From NCBI GenBank assembly GCA_033064195.1, contig JARBJD010000373.1, positions 1 to 64,000 on the forward strand: 64,000 bases of DNA. The letters are read 5' to 3'. The position numbers and the translations under genes were made by a program. How positions within the stretch are numbered: position 1 is the first letter of the stretch; every line of letters starts with the position of its first letter. Below the pieces are notes generated by a model, which saw only the letters and a program-made list of their open reading frames with translations, was not told the origin of the DNA and searched no databases. This DNA is from Blattamonas nauphoetae. Taxonomy: Eukaryota > Preaxostyla > Oxymonadida. Shown piece after piece: positions 12,730 to 22,990 of the stretch.

Positions 12730-13276
12730 GTTCCATGTCAACAATTAGTGCTTTTTTCTGGAATTATCACTTTTGGTCAAACTAAGAAAAAAATAAAATT
12801 TTAGAATTATCCTCCCACTGGATCCCAAAAAATTTTCACAATAGCTCTTTTCAACCACTTTTTTCATGTGTTCTCGTCATAACTTCACAACCTGTGAACT
12901 GATTTTGATGAAATTTTCCACAACAACGTTTGGTGAAATGAACATTTTGAAAAATAAATTGGTAAAGAATTATGGGTATCTGGGAAGATATGAAAAAAGG
13001 CTGGTTTTCATCCAGAAAAATTTCATGGGAAAAATGTTTTTTTTGAGTGTCTTTTATCGATATGTTTACGAAAATAATGCTTTTTCTTCGTTCTCAAACG
13101 GATGTCTGGTTCTGGAAAAATGATCGTTAGAAGTTTGGAAAATGTGTGGCGCTTCCCTGCATCACGTATTTTGAGGTTTTCTCGGGATCCAGTGGGAGGA
13201 AAAGTCTAAAATTTTCTTTTCTTAGTTTGACCAAAAGTGATAATTCCAGAAAAAGCACTAATTGTTGACATGGATG
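12730..13276. repeat. TA-flanked element with about 95-bp terminal inverted repeats
   Basis: The left arm from CCATGTCAACAATTAGTGC at 12733 through a GGATCC-containing stretch (about 12.83 kb) returns inverted from about 13.18 kb to 13273, with few differences. TA flanks both sides (12728-12729 and 13277-13278) after three unpaired bases. The arms hold an A-rich run and the motif TTTGGTCAAACTAAG. An 85-codon frame inside (12866-13123) is not recognisable as a transposase. It looks like a mariner-type non-autonomous element. Confidence 0.6.
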
Positions 13277-13327
13277 TAAATGAAGACTCAGATCATCAGA
13301 GAGAATAGTGGTCTGATCATTTGTCGT

Positions 13328-13355
13328 AAAGGTGTGATCCTTGGATCACACCTTT
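13328..13355. repeat. Perfect short palindrome (hairpin)
   Basis: AAAGGTGTGATCC, two T, then its exact reverse complement: a 13-bp stem with a 2-nt loop. There is no T-run or gene end at the right place for a terminator call. The core TGTGATC recurs just downstream. Confidence 0.5.
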
Positions 13356-14063
13356 CACTTTTTATGGTGTGATCATTTTCACGACTTTTACCATCACTTC
13401 ATGTCAAATTCTTCTTCAAAAAAACCACCAAATGTCGAGAAAGAAGTGAATCAACATATCAACGAACCCCTTTCAAGATCAGTCCTCTTTTCGTCATGGG
13501 GGACGATTGGATCAGTGATATCATCTCTATTCATCAAGTTTTTAGACAAGGAGATTGGATTGTCCACTAGTGAGCAAAGAGAAAAATCAAAAATGATAGT
13601 GAGACATGAGCGAAGGATGTTTTGGATTCAGACGAAAAAATAACACTATTGTCCCTGCAGATTATCCTCCTCCATCAAAGAAAAATCGAAGTCCAAACCA
13701 TGAAATGGTGACGGGTGAGTGATATAGAATTTATTCTCCCAGATCAATCAGCTTCATCTGATTTTCCTCAACGAACAAAGACATCCATTTCTGTGTTTCT
13801 TTCACATTTCTTCTCACTACAGTTGTCTTCTTCAGAGAAGTGTGTCGATTATCCAAGTTTCTTTCGATGAAAAGTTTAAAATTAGAGATCGTCATTTTTT
13901 CAAGAGTGTGGATCCTGCTCAATTCAGTGATTTCAGCTGCAAAAAGTCACCTAATCGTTTTCTGTGATTTGAACCACTTCATTTCCTTTGAATATCTCTT
14001 ATCTGTTGCATGTCTTGTTGATCAGTTGAGCCCATTACAGCTTTTTTTCATTGAACGTTCAGA
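13356..14063. other. Upstream region of the giant receptor gene
   Basis: AT-rich, with a TTTTTTTCATT tract ending about 15 bases before the ATG at 14064. No other gene is supported; short frames here are unremarkable. Confidence 0.4.
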
Positions 14064-17000
14064 ATGTTCAAAATAGGGATTATTTTGGCCATTTGGAGCT
14101 CTTTCTCAAGCTCACCATACAATTCCGACCCGACTATCCACTCTTTTTCGTCGTATCTGGAGTCAGCAATCACTCAACCAAACAGTAGAAACAGTGAATC
14201 TTCGGCTGTGGTTCACATCCCTTATGGCCAGTTCGTCGCTGCCCATCATCCTTTCATCTCATCAACGCTTTCTATTTTGGGAAACGAAACAAGAATCTCT
14301 TTTGGAAGAGATAATCAATCGATCAAAAGCGATGGTCTGACTGGAACGATTAACGAGACAGTAGTGAACGCAATGTTCATCTTTTGGAACAGCTCCATTT
14401 CTCTCTCGAATTTGGAGTTGAATTGTGAATCAGCAGGCAGTGTTGTGGGCCGTGTAGAATCGTCGAGCGTGGTTGTGTCATCGAGCAGACTGATCTCCAA
14501 TTTGGATCGATCCCCATTTCTGGTTGGCAGATCGGAAAGCGGATCGAATTCGATCACCGTGATTGACACGTCTCACACGTCGTCGTCACATCATTCTCTC
14601 CTCCCACTGGTGAGCGTCACTGACTCCCTTCTTCCCTCTCTCAACACTCTCCCCCATTTAACAACTGACACTGCTCACAAATCAACCTCTACCACTCAAA
14701 CCCTGTCCATCGCTGGAATAGGGCTGTCGCTGTTTGATTGTGACTTGTGTCTCGCAACAGGCCCACTGATTGGATCACTCGGATCGCCAACCGATGCATC
14801 AACCTTCAAACGCTCAATTCAAACACAGCTGATTGGATCTGATCTCGTCAACATGACATCCTCACATCGGAAGGAACAACCACATCCAGATTGTCAAGTG
14901 TCGCTCTCGCAATCAATGATCGGAACAGCAGTCTCTTCATCATCCAACCATCTGTACGGAACAGCGATTCTCGACATGAACAGCTTGGGAAGTCTTCTCT
15001 GCCAGAACTCCTCCTTCCTCTCGTGCCTAACCAATTCTCCTCCTCCAAGCACAATATCCACCAACCAAGACGACCCAACCGCTGGATACTCAAAGCACAC
15101 AATGTTTCGTTGCACGTACATCAACTGTACCTCGAAATCAAGTGGAGGAGCGATTCTATCAAACCGAGATGACGTCTGTATTCTGATCAAGGAATGCTCG
15201 TTCGACACCTGCAAAGTTCCATCAGATGGTGGGGCGTGCTACATTCATTGCACATTTGGATATGCAACAAAGGTACCTGTCACTCTCGATTCTTCTTCGT
15301 TCGTCGGATGTTCGGGTTACCAGGGTGGATCCGTCATTTTCAACTATATCCAAACGGTCTCCATCGCTAACTGCGTGTTTGTCGATTCGGAGGGAGGCAA
15401 TATGGGAGGAGCTCTCGCTTTTTTGGATTGGTACACACCTCTTACCGCAAGGCGCACCATCACAAACTGTCTCTTCCAGAACTGCACACAAACAACTACA
15501 TCATCAACGATTGGCGGGGGCGCGATCTATATGAAGGAAAACCCTGTTGTGCAGTTCTCCCATCTGCAGTTCCTAAAATGCTCGTCTGTGAAGAAAACTG
15601 GACACGATATCTATATCTCCGGCAAGCCTGTTCCAACACTCGACGCGGACACCGTCTTTGAATGCTATTCTCATTCAGATTATGACACCAAACTCTTTTA
15701 CGTCCACGAAACAGCCACTGATTGTAGTTCTCTCATCAAGACAACTTTCACAGCACTCGAAATCATCTCCATCACAGCGACCGCGATCGGAGACACGGCC
15801 GACTTGGTTGTGAGTGTGGACAAGGAGGTTGAAGGACGACTTCTCGTGCTTCTCTCGAATGTTGATGGAGAAAGGCAACCTGGACCGACTGGATTCCCAA
15901 ACATCGGCCGACTTGTGACGTTTGATCTGTCGTCGTCCATGACTGACTCTTGCTCAGTTCCGATTGGAGAGACTGGTCTTCTTCAGCGACCACTGAACGA
16001 TTATGAAGTCACCGCTGCGTCTCTTTCTGGCCACCTCGTTTCATTCGATGGCGTCAGAATTCCTGTTCCTCGCACTCTCGAATCTGTGGAATGCACTTTG
16101 GATGAGGGTCAGTCCTCACCGACAATCTCGTTCAGTGGAGAGAACTTCCCGGATGGTCAATACAAAGTGATTCTCCACGATAAATCGTTCTTGGAAGTGG
16201 AGTTCTCGACTGACACAGACGGATTTCTGATCGCGTCGTATGATTTGGATGGAGTTGGAGATGGAACGAAGTGGAAGGAAGGCTCAGTGTGGGTTGTGAC
16301 GGGAGTGGAGTGTGTTGATGATCCCTCAATCCGTGTGATTGTTGAGAAGACACTCTACTTCACAATTCCTGTTCTCCCTTCAGAGGTGACGGGAGTTGGC
16401 TCGCCATCGTTGAACAAGAAGAAGACCGAAGTGTCATTCGAGATTGTTGGGAGTGGATTTCCTTTGTCAATCACGTCTGTCTCTCTGAAGCGAGGGGAAC
16501 GAACAATCACAGCCACGTCAGCCACATTGATTACCAGCACTGCAATCTCAGTATCGTTCCCAGCCAGTTTCACTGAAGATGACAATTCGTGCCAGTTCGA
16601 AGAGACATACACACTCGATTCGATCGAAGCCAACAAAGCCATCACTGTTCCATCGAGCATATTCGTCACAATTCCATCGCCTCCAACCGTCACCGCAATC
16701 ACAACAGATCCGTCATCATCTCAAAATGGGTTCGTGTTGAAGATGGAAGGAACGAATCTTCCGCGGAATGAACACTTCCTCGCCCAAATCGACTCGTTCG
16801 CTCCGATCAGAGTGACGATGAGTGGAGATGGGACGAGTGGAGTGTCAAATGTCATTCGAGCAGGGCAGTCACACACGATTCAGTTCGACACTTCGTACAC
16901 TGTGAAGACACTGAGAAAGGAAGGAGACGAAGATGAGCACATCCTTCTCACTTCATCCACATTCACAACCCCAGGTGGACCGACACTGACGTCGATCTCG

Positions 17001-20000
17001 TGTCCTCTCTCTGCCTCCGACACCAATTTCGTTGTTCTGACAATCGAAGGAGAACGACTGGTTGACGGACGATATTCTCTCCTCCTTCAGAAAGACAGTG
17101 AACCATTCATCACAGTCGAGATTCAGATTGCGTCCAACTCGGGAATGAAGCCTCTTTTGGCGTTTGGTTCGGGTGTGTTGGAGTATTCAGGCAAATATTC
17201 TGTGACTCGGATGTGGAGTGAGAGTGTGGAAGTGATGGTGGATTCTGGAGCTTCATCGTTCACAGTTGATCCTGCTCCAGCTCGGATTGAATCAGCGTTG
17301 TGTGTTCTGTCAGTGGAATCAGAGAAGAAAGAAGCGAAACTGACTCTGACTGGCTCCAATCTCCCTCTGAACACGGATATCACCATCAAAGTCACCCCAC
17401 TCTCATCAAATGGACAACTTGTTGGCTCTCCGATTCAGCTTGATCCTTCAAAGACTGTCGATGCCTCGACACTCATCATCAACATCGACATGTATGCAGA
17501 TCAGTCCAATCTCGTATTTGGGACGAAATATGAAGTGACATCGCTTGAGATTGACGGAACACCTTCTGTTCTGACCCCGAATATTCAGTTCTCTGTGCCA
17601 ATCGAACCTGTGCGTGTGGATGGTGTTTCAGTTGTCAATACCATCACAACAACTCAAGTGAAGATATCTGGGTCTGGATTCATTGCAACAGAAACGTACA
17701 ACGTGGAAGTGTCTGGAACTCCTTTGAGTGGTTCAGGGTCGAGTCATTCGCAGACCGTCACAGTTGTGGCATCAGACACGAAGAACGCAGCGTCCTCTGC
17801 AATTGTCCTTGGAAATGACGATTCTGCCGTTCTTCGATTTGGCTACACGTACACAATCAACTCGATCACGAATGGGACGGATGACGGATTAGTCGAAGGT
17901 TCACCAACATTCGACACCCCACAAAGACCAACACTCACGTCCATCTCGTGCTCTCTCTCTGCCTCCGACCCCAATTGCGTTGTTCTGACAGTGAGTGGAG
18001 ATCGACTGGTTGATGGACGATATTCTCTCCTCCTTCAGAAAGACAGTGAACCATTCATCACAGTCGAGATTCAGATTGCGTCCAACTCGGGAATGAAGCC
18101 TCTTTTGGCGTTTGGTTCGGGTGTGTTGGAGTATTCAGGCAAATATTCTGTGACTCGGATGTGGAGTGAGAGTGTGGAAGTGATGGTGGATTCTGGAGCT
18201 TCATCGTTCACAGTTGATCCTGCTCCAGCTCGGATTGAATCAGCGTTGTGTGTTCTGTCAGTGGAATCAGAGAAGAAAGAAGCGAAACTGACTCTGACTG
18301 GCTCCAATCTCCCTCTGAACACGGATATCACCATCAAAGTCACCCCACTCTCATCAAATGGACAACTTGTTGGCTCTCCGATTCAGCTTGATCCTTCAAA
18401 GACTGTCGATGCCTCGACACTCATCATCAACATCGACATGTATGCAGATCAGTCCAATCTCGTATTTGGGACGAAATATGAAGTGACATCGCTTGAGATT
18501 GACGGAACACCTTCTGTTCTGACCCCGAATATTCAGTTCTCTGTGCCAATCGAACCTGTGCGTGTGGATGGTGTTTCAGTTGTCAATACCATCACAACAA
18601 CTCAAGTGAAGATATCTGGGTCTGGATTCATTGCAACAGAAACGTACAACGTGGAAGTGTCTGGAACTCCTTTGAGTGGTTCAGGGTCGAGTCATTCGCA
18701 GACCGTCACAGTTGTGGCATCAGACACGAAGAACGCAGCGTCCTCTGCAATTGTCCTTGGAAATGACGATTCTGCCGTTCTTCGATTTGGCTACACGTAC
18801 ACAATCAACTCGATCACGAATGGGACGGATGACGGATTAGTCGAAGGTTCACCAACATTCGACACCCCACAAAGACCAACACTCACGTCCATCTCGTGCT
18901 CTCTCTCTGCCTCCGACCCCAATTGCGTTGTTCTGACAGTGAGTGGAGATCGACTGGTTGATGGACGATATTCTCTCCTCCTTCAGAAAGACAGTGAACC
19001 ATTCATCACAGTCGAGATTCAGATTGCGTCCAACTCGGGAATGAAGCCTCTTTTGGCGTTTGGTTCGGGTGTGTTGGAGTATTCAGGCAAATATTCTGTG
19101 ACTCGGATGTGGAGTGAGAGTGTGGAAGTGATGGTGGATTCTGGAGCTTCATCGTTCACAGTTGATCCTGCTCCAGCTCGGATTGAATCAGCGTTGTGTG
19201 TTCTGTCAGTGGAATCAGAGAAGAAAGAAGCGAAACTGACTCTGACTGGCTCCAATCTCCCTCTGAACACGGATATCACCATCAAAGTCACCCCACTCTC
19301 ATCAAATGGACAACTTGTTGGCTCTCCGATTCAGCTTGATCCTTCAAAGACTGTCGATGCCTCGACACTCATCATCAACATCGACATGTATGCAGATCAG
19401 TCCAATCTCGTATTTGGGACGAAATATGAAGTGACATCGCTTGAGATTGACGGAACACCTTCTGTTCTGACCCCGAATATTCAGTTCTCTGTGCCAATCG
19501 AACCTGTGCGTGTGGATGGTGTTTCAGTTGTCAATACCATCACAACAACTCAAGTGAAGATATCTGGGTCTGGATTCATTGCAACAGAAACGTACAACGT
19601 GGAAGTGTCTGGAACTCCTTTGAGTGGTTCAGGGTCGAGTCATTCGCAAACCATCACAGTTGTGGCTTCCGACGCGAAGAACGCAGCGTCCTCTGCAATT
19701 GTCCTTGGAAATGACGATTCTGCCGTTCTTCGATTTGGCTACACGTACACAATCCTCTCCATCACAAATGGAACCGACACAGGCTTTGTGGAAGGGACAC
19801 CAACATTCGACACCCCTTCATTCTCTCCCGACCAGCCTCAGATTCTGTCTGCATCTGTTGAAACGAATGGCCAGAAAACTCGAATGTGGATTGTTCTTTC
19901 TGGTTCGAATCTGCTACAGGATTCGCGTTTCACACTCACACTCAACAATAACATGAAGATTGATGGTGTGATGGTCTCGAGTTCAGAAGGAAGGAGTGAA

Positions 20001-22283
20001 GAGGTGATCCTGGGATTTCCTGACTCTCTTTCATTCTCGTCGACGTATCTTGTGACACATGTTTCTGACTCGGAAGGCGTCAAAATCTCGTCGAATGAAA
20101 TCTTAATCACAACTCCATCGAAACCAACAGAACTGACCCTCTTCGTCTGTTCGGACGTGTCTGACCCGTCGGATCAGAGAAGTGGAACAGAAGAAAGTTC
20201 ATGCCTCCCAATCGAACGCGCGTGGGAGATTGCAGAGATCCTTTCGATTTCGAAGACGAAGATGGAGATTGTGGAATCAGCTGAACAGTCGTCACCATTC
20301 GAAGTGTCGTCGGTTGCGTTCAATTTGATGTCTGGGCAAATGGATCAGTCGGAACTGATCCTGCTCGAACCATCAAACCCAGAATCAGCTCTTCTTCGAG
20401 TGAACGAGAATGGCGAGTGCAGACTGACACTTCTGTCAATCCTCGTCCAACCATCATCGCCATCGTTTGTGTTCATCTCGGCCGAGGGAGGAAGTGTGAC
20501 GATCCAATTCTCGTCCATCACGTCCACTCCTTCCACAGCATCCTTCAATGAGGAATCAAATGTGTGCAGCTGGTCGAATGGTCTTCTTCGCCTCACAAAC
20601 ACCACCACAGTGCTGTCATCTGTGACAATGAAGAATGTAGTTCAGGGAGGGATCGTGCAGAAGGGAGGAGAGCTGACGATCACGAAAGGGGAGTTCTCAC
20701 AGAACGGACACACGAATTCTGTCTTCCCCTCAGCCCGCCAGAACGTCCACTGCGAAGAGGAAGGAAATCTGACCATCGACAAGTCATCAATTGAAGACAC
20801 AGCTTCGATGTGGATTGATGTTGGGGACTGCGACTTCACAGGCACATCATTGATCTCGGCATCGCCTCTCTTCGTCCCGTCACTCAATGCGAACGAGTCG
20901 AAGAGCGCTGTGAGTAAGACAGACAAATCGATCTCGCTAACGCTGAAGGGAGAGATGTTGATTCCGTGTGGACTGTCTTTGGAAGTGTTTGAATGGAACA
21001 AAGCGAAGGATGAGAAGGGAAAGAGCGAGATTGTGGAACTGTCAACTATCAAAACAACAAAATGGACAGAAACTGAAATCGTTGCCAAACTGAGCACCGA
21101 GACAGATGTGAAGAACTTCTCTTCGTCGTTGGAATGGCGTGGTCGACTGGTGTTTGGAGATGGAGTGGTGGGGAGTGAGTGGATGGTGATTGCGGGAGCG
21201 GGGTCGGGGAACAAAGCAGAAGGGGGAGTGGGTTCGAAGTGGTGGCTTCCAGTGATCATCGTGCTTTCGTGTGCCGTGCTCATCTCACTCGTCATCGCTC
21301 TCATCTGTTGTCGGAGAAGACAGAAAACAAAGTTGCTTCTCTCGAACCAAGAACCAAACGGGCAGCAGATGGAAGAAATCACGATCAAGGAAGAGGATAT
21401 GCCTGACGTCCTGCATCTCAACACAAACGACGTGTCGCTGATTGCAGCTGCAACGATGCGACCCGAACTGGACAAGATCGAATACACTGCAGAGATCAAT
21501 CCGACTGCAGTCGTTCCTTCGAGCAACGTGGGAGGGATTCAGCGAGCAGTGGGAATGGAAGCAGTGCGATGCGAGGAGCCGTTTGAGACTGTTTTGGTGA
21601 ACGGGACAGACACGCTGTTCAACCGTCTTCACAAAAGCGGAGGACGCGGGTGGGAGAAGTTGCAGTGGAAGGTGGCTGCACATTCGCTGTCGAAGGGACT
21701 GGTGCATCTTTGGAAGCAAGATGCACACAGCGATGTTCTGAGTCGACTGAACCCACACAACGTGGTGCTGGATGTGGATGACACACCCTGTCTCCTTCTC
21801 ACTCAGCAGACAAACACACAACCAACTGATCAATTTCAAACAAATCATGAAGAGAGAGTGACTCAGAAAGACACAGAAAACAAGCAATCATTTGGAGGGA
21901 GACAGCTGAACGGGAAGAAGAACGAGGAAGACCAACGATGGGAAGCACCGGAAGTGACTCGCACGGTCGAGAATCTGTCAAAAAACGGGATTGACCAGGC
22001 CAAGGCGTGTGTGTTCAGTCTTGGTCTGGTGATGTGGGAGATGGCGACACAGCTTGTTCCGTTTGGGGAGATCGACGGAGTGAATGCTCATCGGCAGATT
22101 GGATCGGGAGTGACCCCTCGCATGGACAAGCTGGCCGACACAGCAGAGGGCGAACTGATTATGCGATGTCTCGCTCTGAACCCGAAAGAACGGCCAACAC
22201 TGATTGATGTGGAGTCGGAACTTGACGAACTTGCGAAGAAAAAGGACGGGAAGGTGATGGAGGCGAAAGCATGCAGTCTGTGA
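14064..22283 (+). CDS. Giant beta-helix / Ig-like receptor with cytoplasmic pseudokinase (2739 aa)
   Basis: A single 2739-codon frame. Residues 1-17 (MFKIGIILAIWSSFSSS) look like a signal peptide. About 30-560 are Ser/Thr/Cys-rich beta-helix (pectin-lyase-like) turns with GGAI/GGA motifs. From about 668 to 2016 come some 13 modules of about 105 residues, each an IPT/TIG-like beta-sandwich (L.L.G.NLP...Y.V); nine are three copies of a 316-residue unit. A second beta-helix stretch ends in SPLFVPSLN and IPCGLSLEVFE. One membrane helix lies near 2393-2416 and a basic stop-transfer CCRRRQKTK follows. The tail has kinase C-lobe marks: WEAPEV near 2626, VFSLGLVMWEMATQLVPF near 2650, CLALNPKERP near 2702. 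The catalytic loop reads SRLNPHNVVLD (near 2560), without HRD, and no DFG follows, so it should be a pseudokinase. Likely a surface adhesion or sensing receptor; the ligand is unknown. Confidence 0.85.
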   Translation: MFKIGIILAIWSSFSSSPYNSDPTIHSFSSYLESAITQPNSRNSESSAVVHIPYGQFVAAHHPFISSTLSILGNETRISFGRDNQSIKSDGLTGTINETVVNAMFIFWNSSISLSNLELNCESAGSVVGRVESSSVVVSSSRLISNLDRSPFLVGRSESGSNSITVIDTSHTSSSHHSLLPLVSVTDSLLPSLNTLPHLTTDTAHKSTSTTQTLSIAGIGLSLFDCDLCLATGPLIGSLGSPTDASTFKRSIQTQLIGSDLVNMTSSHRKEQPHPDCQVSLSQSMIGTAVSSSSNHLYGTAILDMNSLGSLLCQNSSFLSCLTNSPPPSTISTNQDDPTAGYSKHTMFRCTYINCTSKSSGGAILSNRDDVCILIKECSFDTCKVPSDGGACYIHCTFGYATKVPVTLDSSSFVGCSGYQGGSVIFNYIQTVSIANCVFVDSEGGNMGGALAFLDWYTPLTARRTITNCLFQNCTQTTTSSTIGGGAIYMKENPVVQFSHLQFLKCSSVKKTGHDIYISGKPVPTLDADTVFECYSHSDYDTKLFYVHETATDCSSLIKTTFTALEIISITATAIGDTADLVVSVDKEVEGRLLVLLSNVDGERQPGPTGFPNIGRLVTFDLSSSMTDSCSVPIGETGLLQRPLNDYEVTAASLSGHLVSFDGVRIPVPRTLESVECTLDEGQSSPTISFSGENFPDGQYKVILHDKSFLEVEFSTDTDGFLIASYDLDGVGDGTKWKEGSVWVVTGVECVDDPSIRVIVEKTLYFTIPVLPSEVTGVGSPSLNKKKTEVSFEIVGSGFPLSITSVSLKRGERTITATSATLITSTAISVSFPASFTEDDNSCQFEETYTLDSIEANKAITVPSSIFVTIPSPPTVTAITTDPSSSQNGFVLKMEGTNLPRNEHFLAQIDSFAPIRVTMSGDGTSGVSNVIRAGQSHTIQFDTSYTVKTLRKEGDEDEHILLTSSTFTTPGGPTLTSISCPLSASDTNFVVLTIEGERLVDGRYSLLLQKDSEPFITVEIQIASNSGMKPLLAFGSGVLEYSGKYSVTRMWSESVEVMVDSGASSFTVDPAPARIESALCVLSVESEKKEAKLTLTGSNLPLNTDITIKVTPLSSNGQLVGSPIQLDPSKTVDASTLIINIDMYADQSNLVFGTKYEVTSLEIDGTPSVLTPNIQFSVPIEPVRVDGVSVVNTITTTQVKISGSGFIATETYNVEVSGTPLSGSGSSHSQTVTVVASDTKNAASSAIVLGNDDSAVLRFGYTYTINSITNGTDDGLVEGSPTFDTPQRPTLTSISCSLSASDPNCVVLTVSGDRLVDGRYSLLLQKDSEPFITVEIQIASNSGMKPLLAFGSGVLEYSGKYSVTRMWSESVEVMVDSGASSFTVDPAPARIESALCVLSVESEKKEAKLTLTGSNLPLNTDITIKVTPLSSNGQLVGSPIQLDPSKTVDASTLIINIDMYADQSNLVFGTKYEVTSLEIDGTPSVLTPNIQFSVPIEPVRVDGVSVVNTITTTQVKISGSGFIATETYNVEVSGTPLSGSGSSHSQTVTVVASDTKNAASSAIVLGNDDSAVLRFGYTYTINSITNGTDDGLVEGSPTFDTPQRPTLTSISCSLSASDPNCVVLTVSGDRLVDGRYSLLLQKDSEPFITVEIQIASNSGMKPLLAFGSGVLEYSGKYSVTRMWSESVEVMVDSGASSFTVDPAPARIESALCVLSVESEKKEAKLTLTGSNLPLNTDITIKVTPLSSNGQLVGSPIQLDPSKTVDASTLIINIDMYADQSNLVFGTKYEVTSLEIDGTPSVLTPNIQFSVPIEPVRVDGVSVVNTITTTQVKISGSGFIATETYNVEVSGTPLSGSGSSHSQTITVVASDAKNAASSAIVLGNDDSAVLRFGYTYTILSITNGTDTGFVEGTPTFDTPSFSPDQPQILSASVETNGQKTRMWIVLSGSNLLQDSRFTLTLNNNMKIDGVMVSSSEGRSEEVILGFPDSLSFSSTYLVTHVSDSEGVKISSNEILITTPSKPTELTLFVCSDVSDPSDQRSGTEESSCLPIERAWEIAEILSISKTKMEIVESAEQSSPFEVSSVAFNLMSGQMDQSELILLEPSNPESALLRVNENGECRLTLLSILVQPSSPSFVFISAEGGSVTIQFSSITSTPSTASFNEESNVCSWSNGLLRLTNTTTVLSSVTMKNVVQGGIVQKGGELTITKGEFSQNGHTNSVFPSARQNVHCEEEGNLTIDKSSIEDTASMWIDVGDCDFTGTSLISASPLFVPSLNANESKSAVSKTDKSISLTLKGEMLIPCGLSLEVFEWNKAKDEKGKSEIVELSTIKTTKWTETEIVAKLSTETDVKNFSSSLEWRGRLVFGDGVVGSEWMVIAGAGSGNKAEGGVGSKWWLPVIIVLSCAVLISLVIALICCRRRQKTKLLLSNQEPNGQQMEEITIKEEDMPDVLHLNTNDVSLIAAATMRPELDKIEYTAEINPTAVVPSSNVGGIQRAVGMEAVRCEEPFETVLVNGTDTLFNRLHKSGGRGWEKLQWKVAAHSLSKGLVHLWKQDAHSDVLSRLNPHNVVLDVDDTPCLLLTQQTNTQPTDQFQTNHEERVTQKDTENKQSFGGRQLNGKKNEEDQRWEAPEVTRTVENLSKNGIDQAKACVFSLGLVMWEMATQLVPFGEIDGVNAHRQIGSGVTPRMDKLADTAEGELIMRCLALNPKERPTLIDVESELDELAKKKDGKVMEAKACSL
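16974..19817 (+). repeat. Three tandem 948-bp repeat units inside the receptor gene
   Basis: Units at 16974-17921, 17922-18869 and 18870-19817 each encode 316 residues, that is three Ig/IPT-like modules. Unit 2 matches unit 1 after the first 90 or so bases, and matches unit 3 until near its end, where unit 3 diverges (TVTVVASDTKN becomes TITVVASDAKN). Near-identity within the blocks and divergence only at the outer edges point to recent unequal crossing-over in frame. Confidence 0.9.
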
Positions 22284-22990
22284 GACACCCCATTCCCACA
22301 TTCATTTCATGTTTTTATTCACTTCATTCACACTGGCTTTTCTTCTCTCCTCATCCCCATCCACGTCATTCTGAGGAGACACAAGTCTTTCTTTCACATC
22401 TCACTCACACACAACTATTCACCACACTCGCCGACACACTTCGCCAGTCGGCAGTGGAGATGATCTTCGTTTCACGTCACCTCATCTCACACCACCACCT
22501 TCCCTTCGTTCGTCCTCTCTCTTCTCGTTCACTGTCTCTCGTCTCCTCCTTCGAAGAAGAGAGAATTACTGCACCATTTAACTTGTTTCGTTGTTCTTGA
22601 TTCCACATCGTCCTGACTTGCACCCACATTCTTCGTTCATCTCGTTCTCTTTTCATTCGTCCTCGTTGCCCTCACTGTCTCCCCTCTTTTCCTTCATCTC
22701 AAAAAGATTGTTCTGTTCTTTGCGATGCATTCTCGGAATATCCATTCCTCCTTCTTCCATGGCTCAATGATGCTGTGATCCCATGTCTCACATCTCTCTC
22801 TTCACATCTCATTCCCATCTCACTCTTTTCACCATTTCAACACATCAAGAGATTGCTTTCTTTGCGAGACTGATACACAAAAATCCTTTCACAGTTGAAA
22901 TCTGTCAAGAATTGTCAAGTCGATGGATTGTCAACTTGCCCTTGGGCCGATCAACTTGTTTTTCTCCTTCGTAAGCACTCCTAACAAGCT
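22284..22990. other. Pyrimidine-rich intergenic region between the two giant genes
   Basis: Strongly C/T-rich on the plus strand (TTCTTCTCTCCTCATCC-type runs) up to about 22.9 kb. It has frames but no recognisable protein. It probably holds the 3' end of the upstream gene and the promoter of the next. Confidence 0.4.

Noticed and set aside
16974-19817. Regular repeats as a CRISPR or satellite array
   Set aside because: Units of 948 bp are coding, in frame and without spacers.
20642-21526. 294-codon minus-strand frame
   Set aside because: Lies wholly antisense to the receptor's C-terminal region; biased codons make it a shadow.
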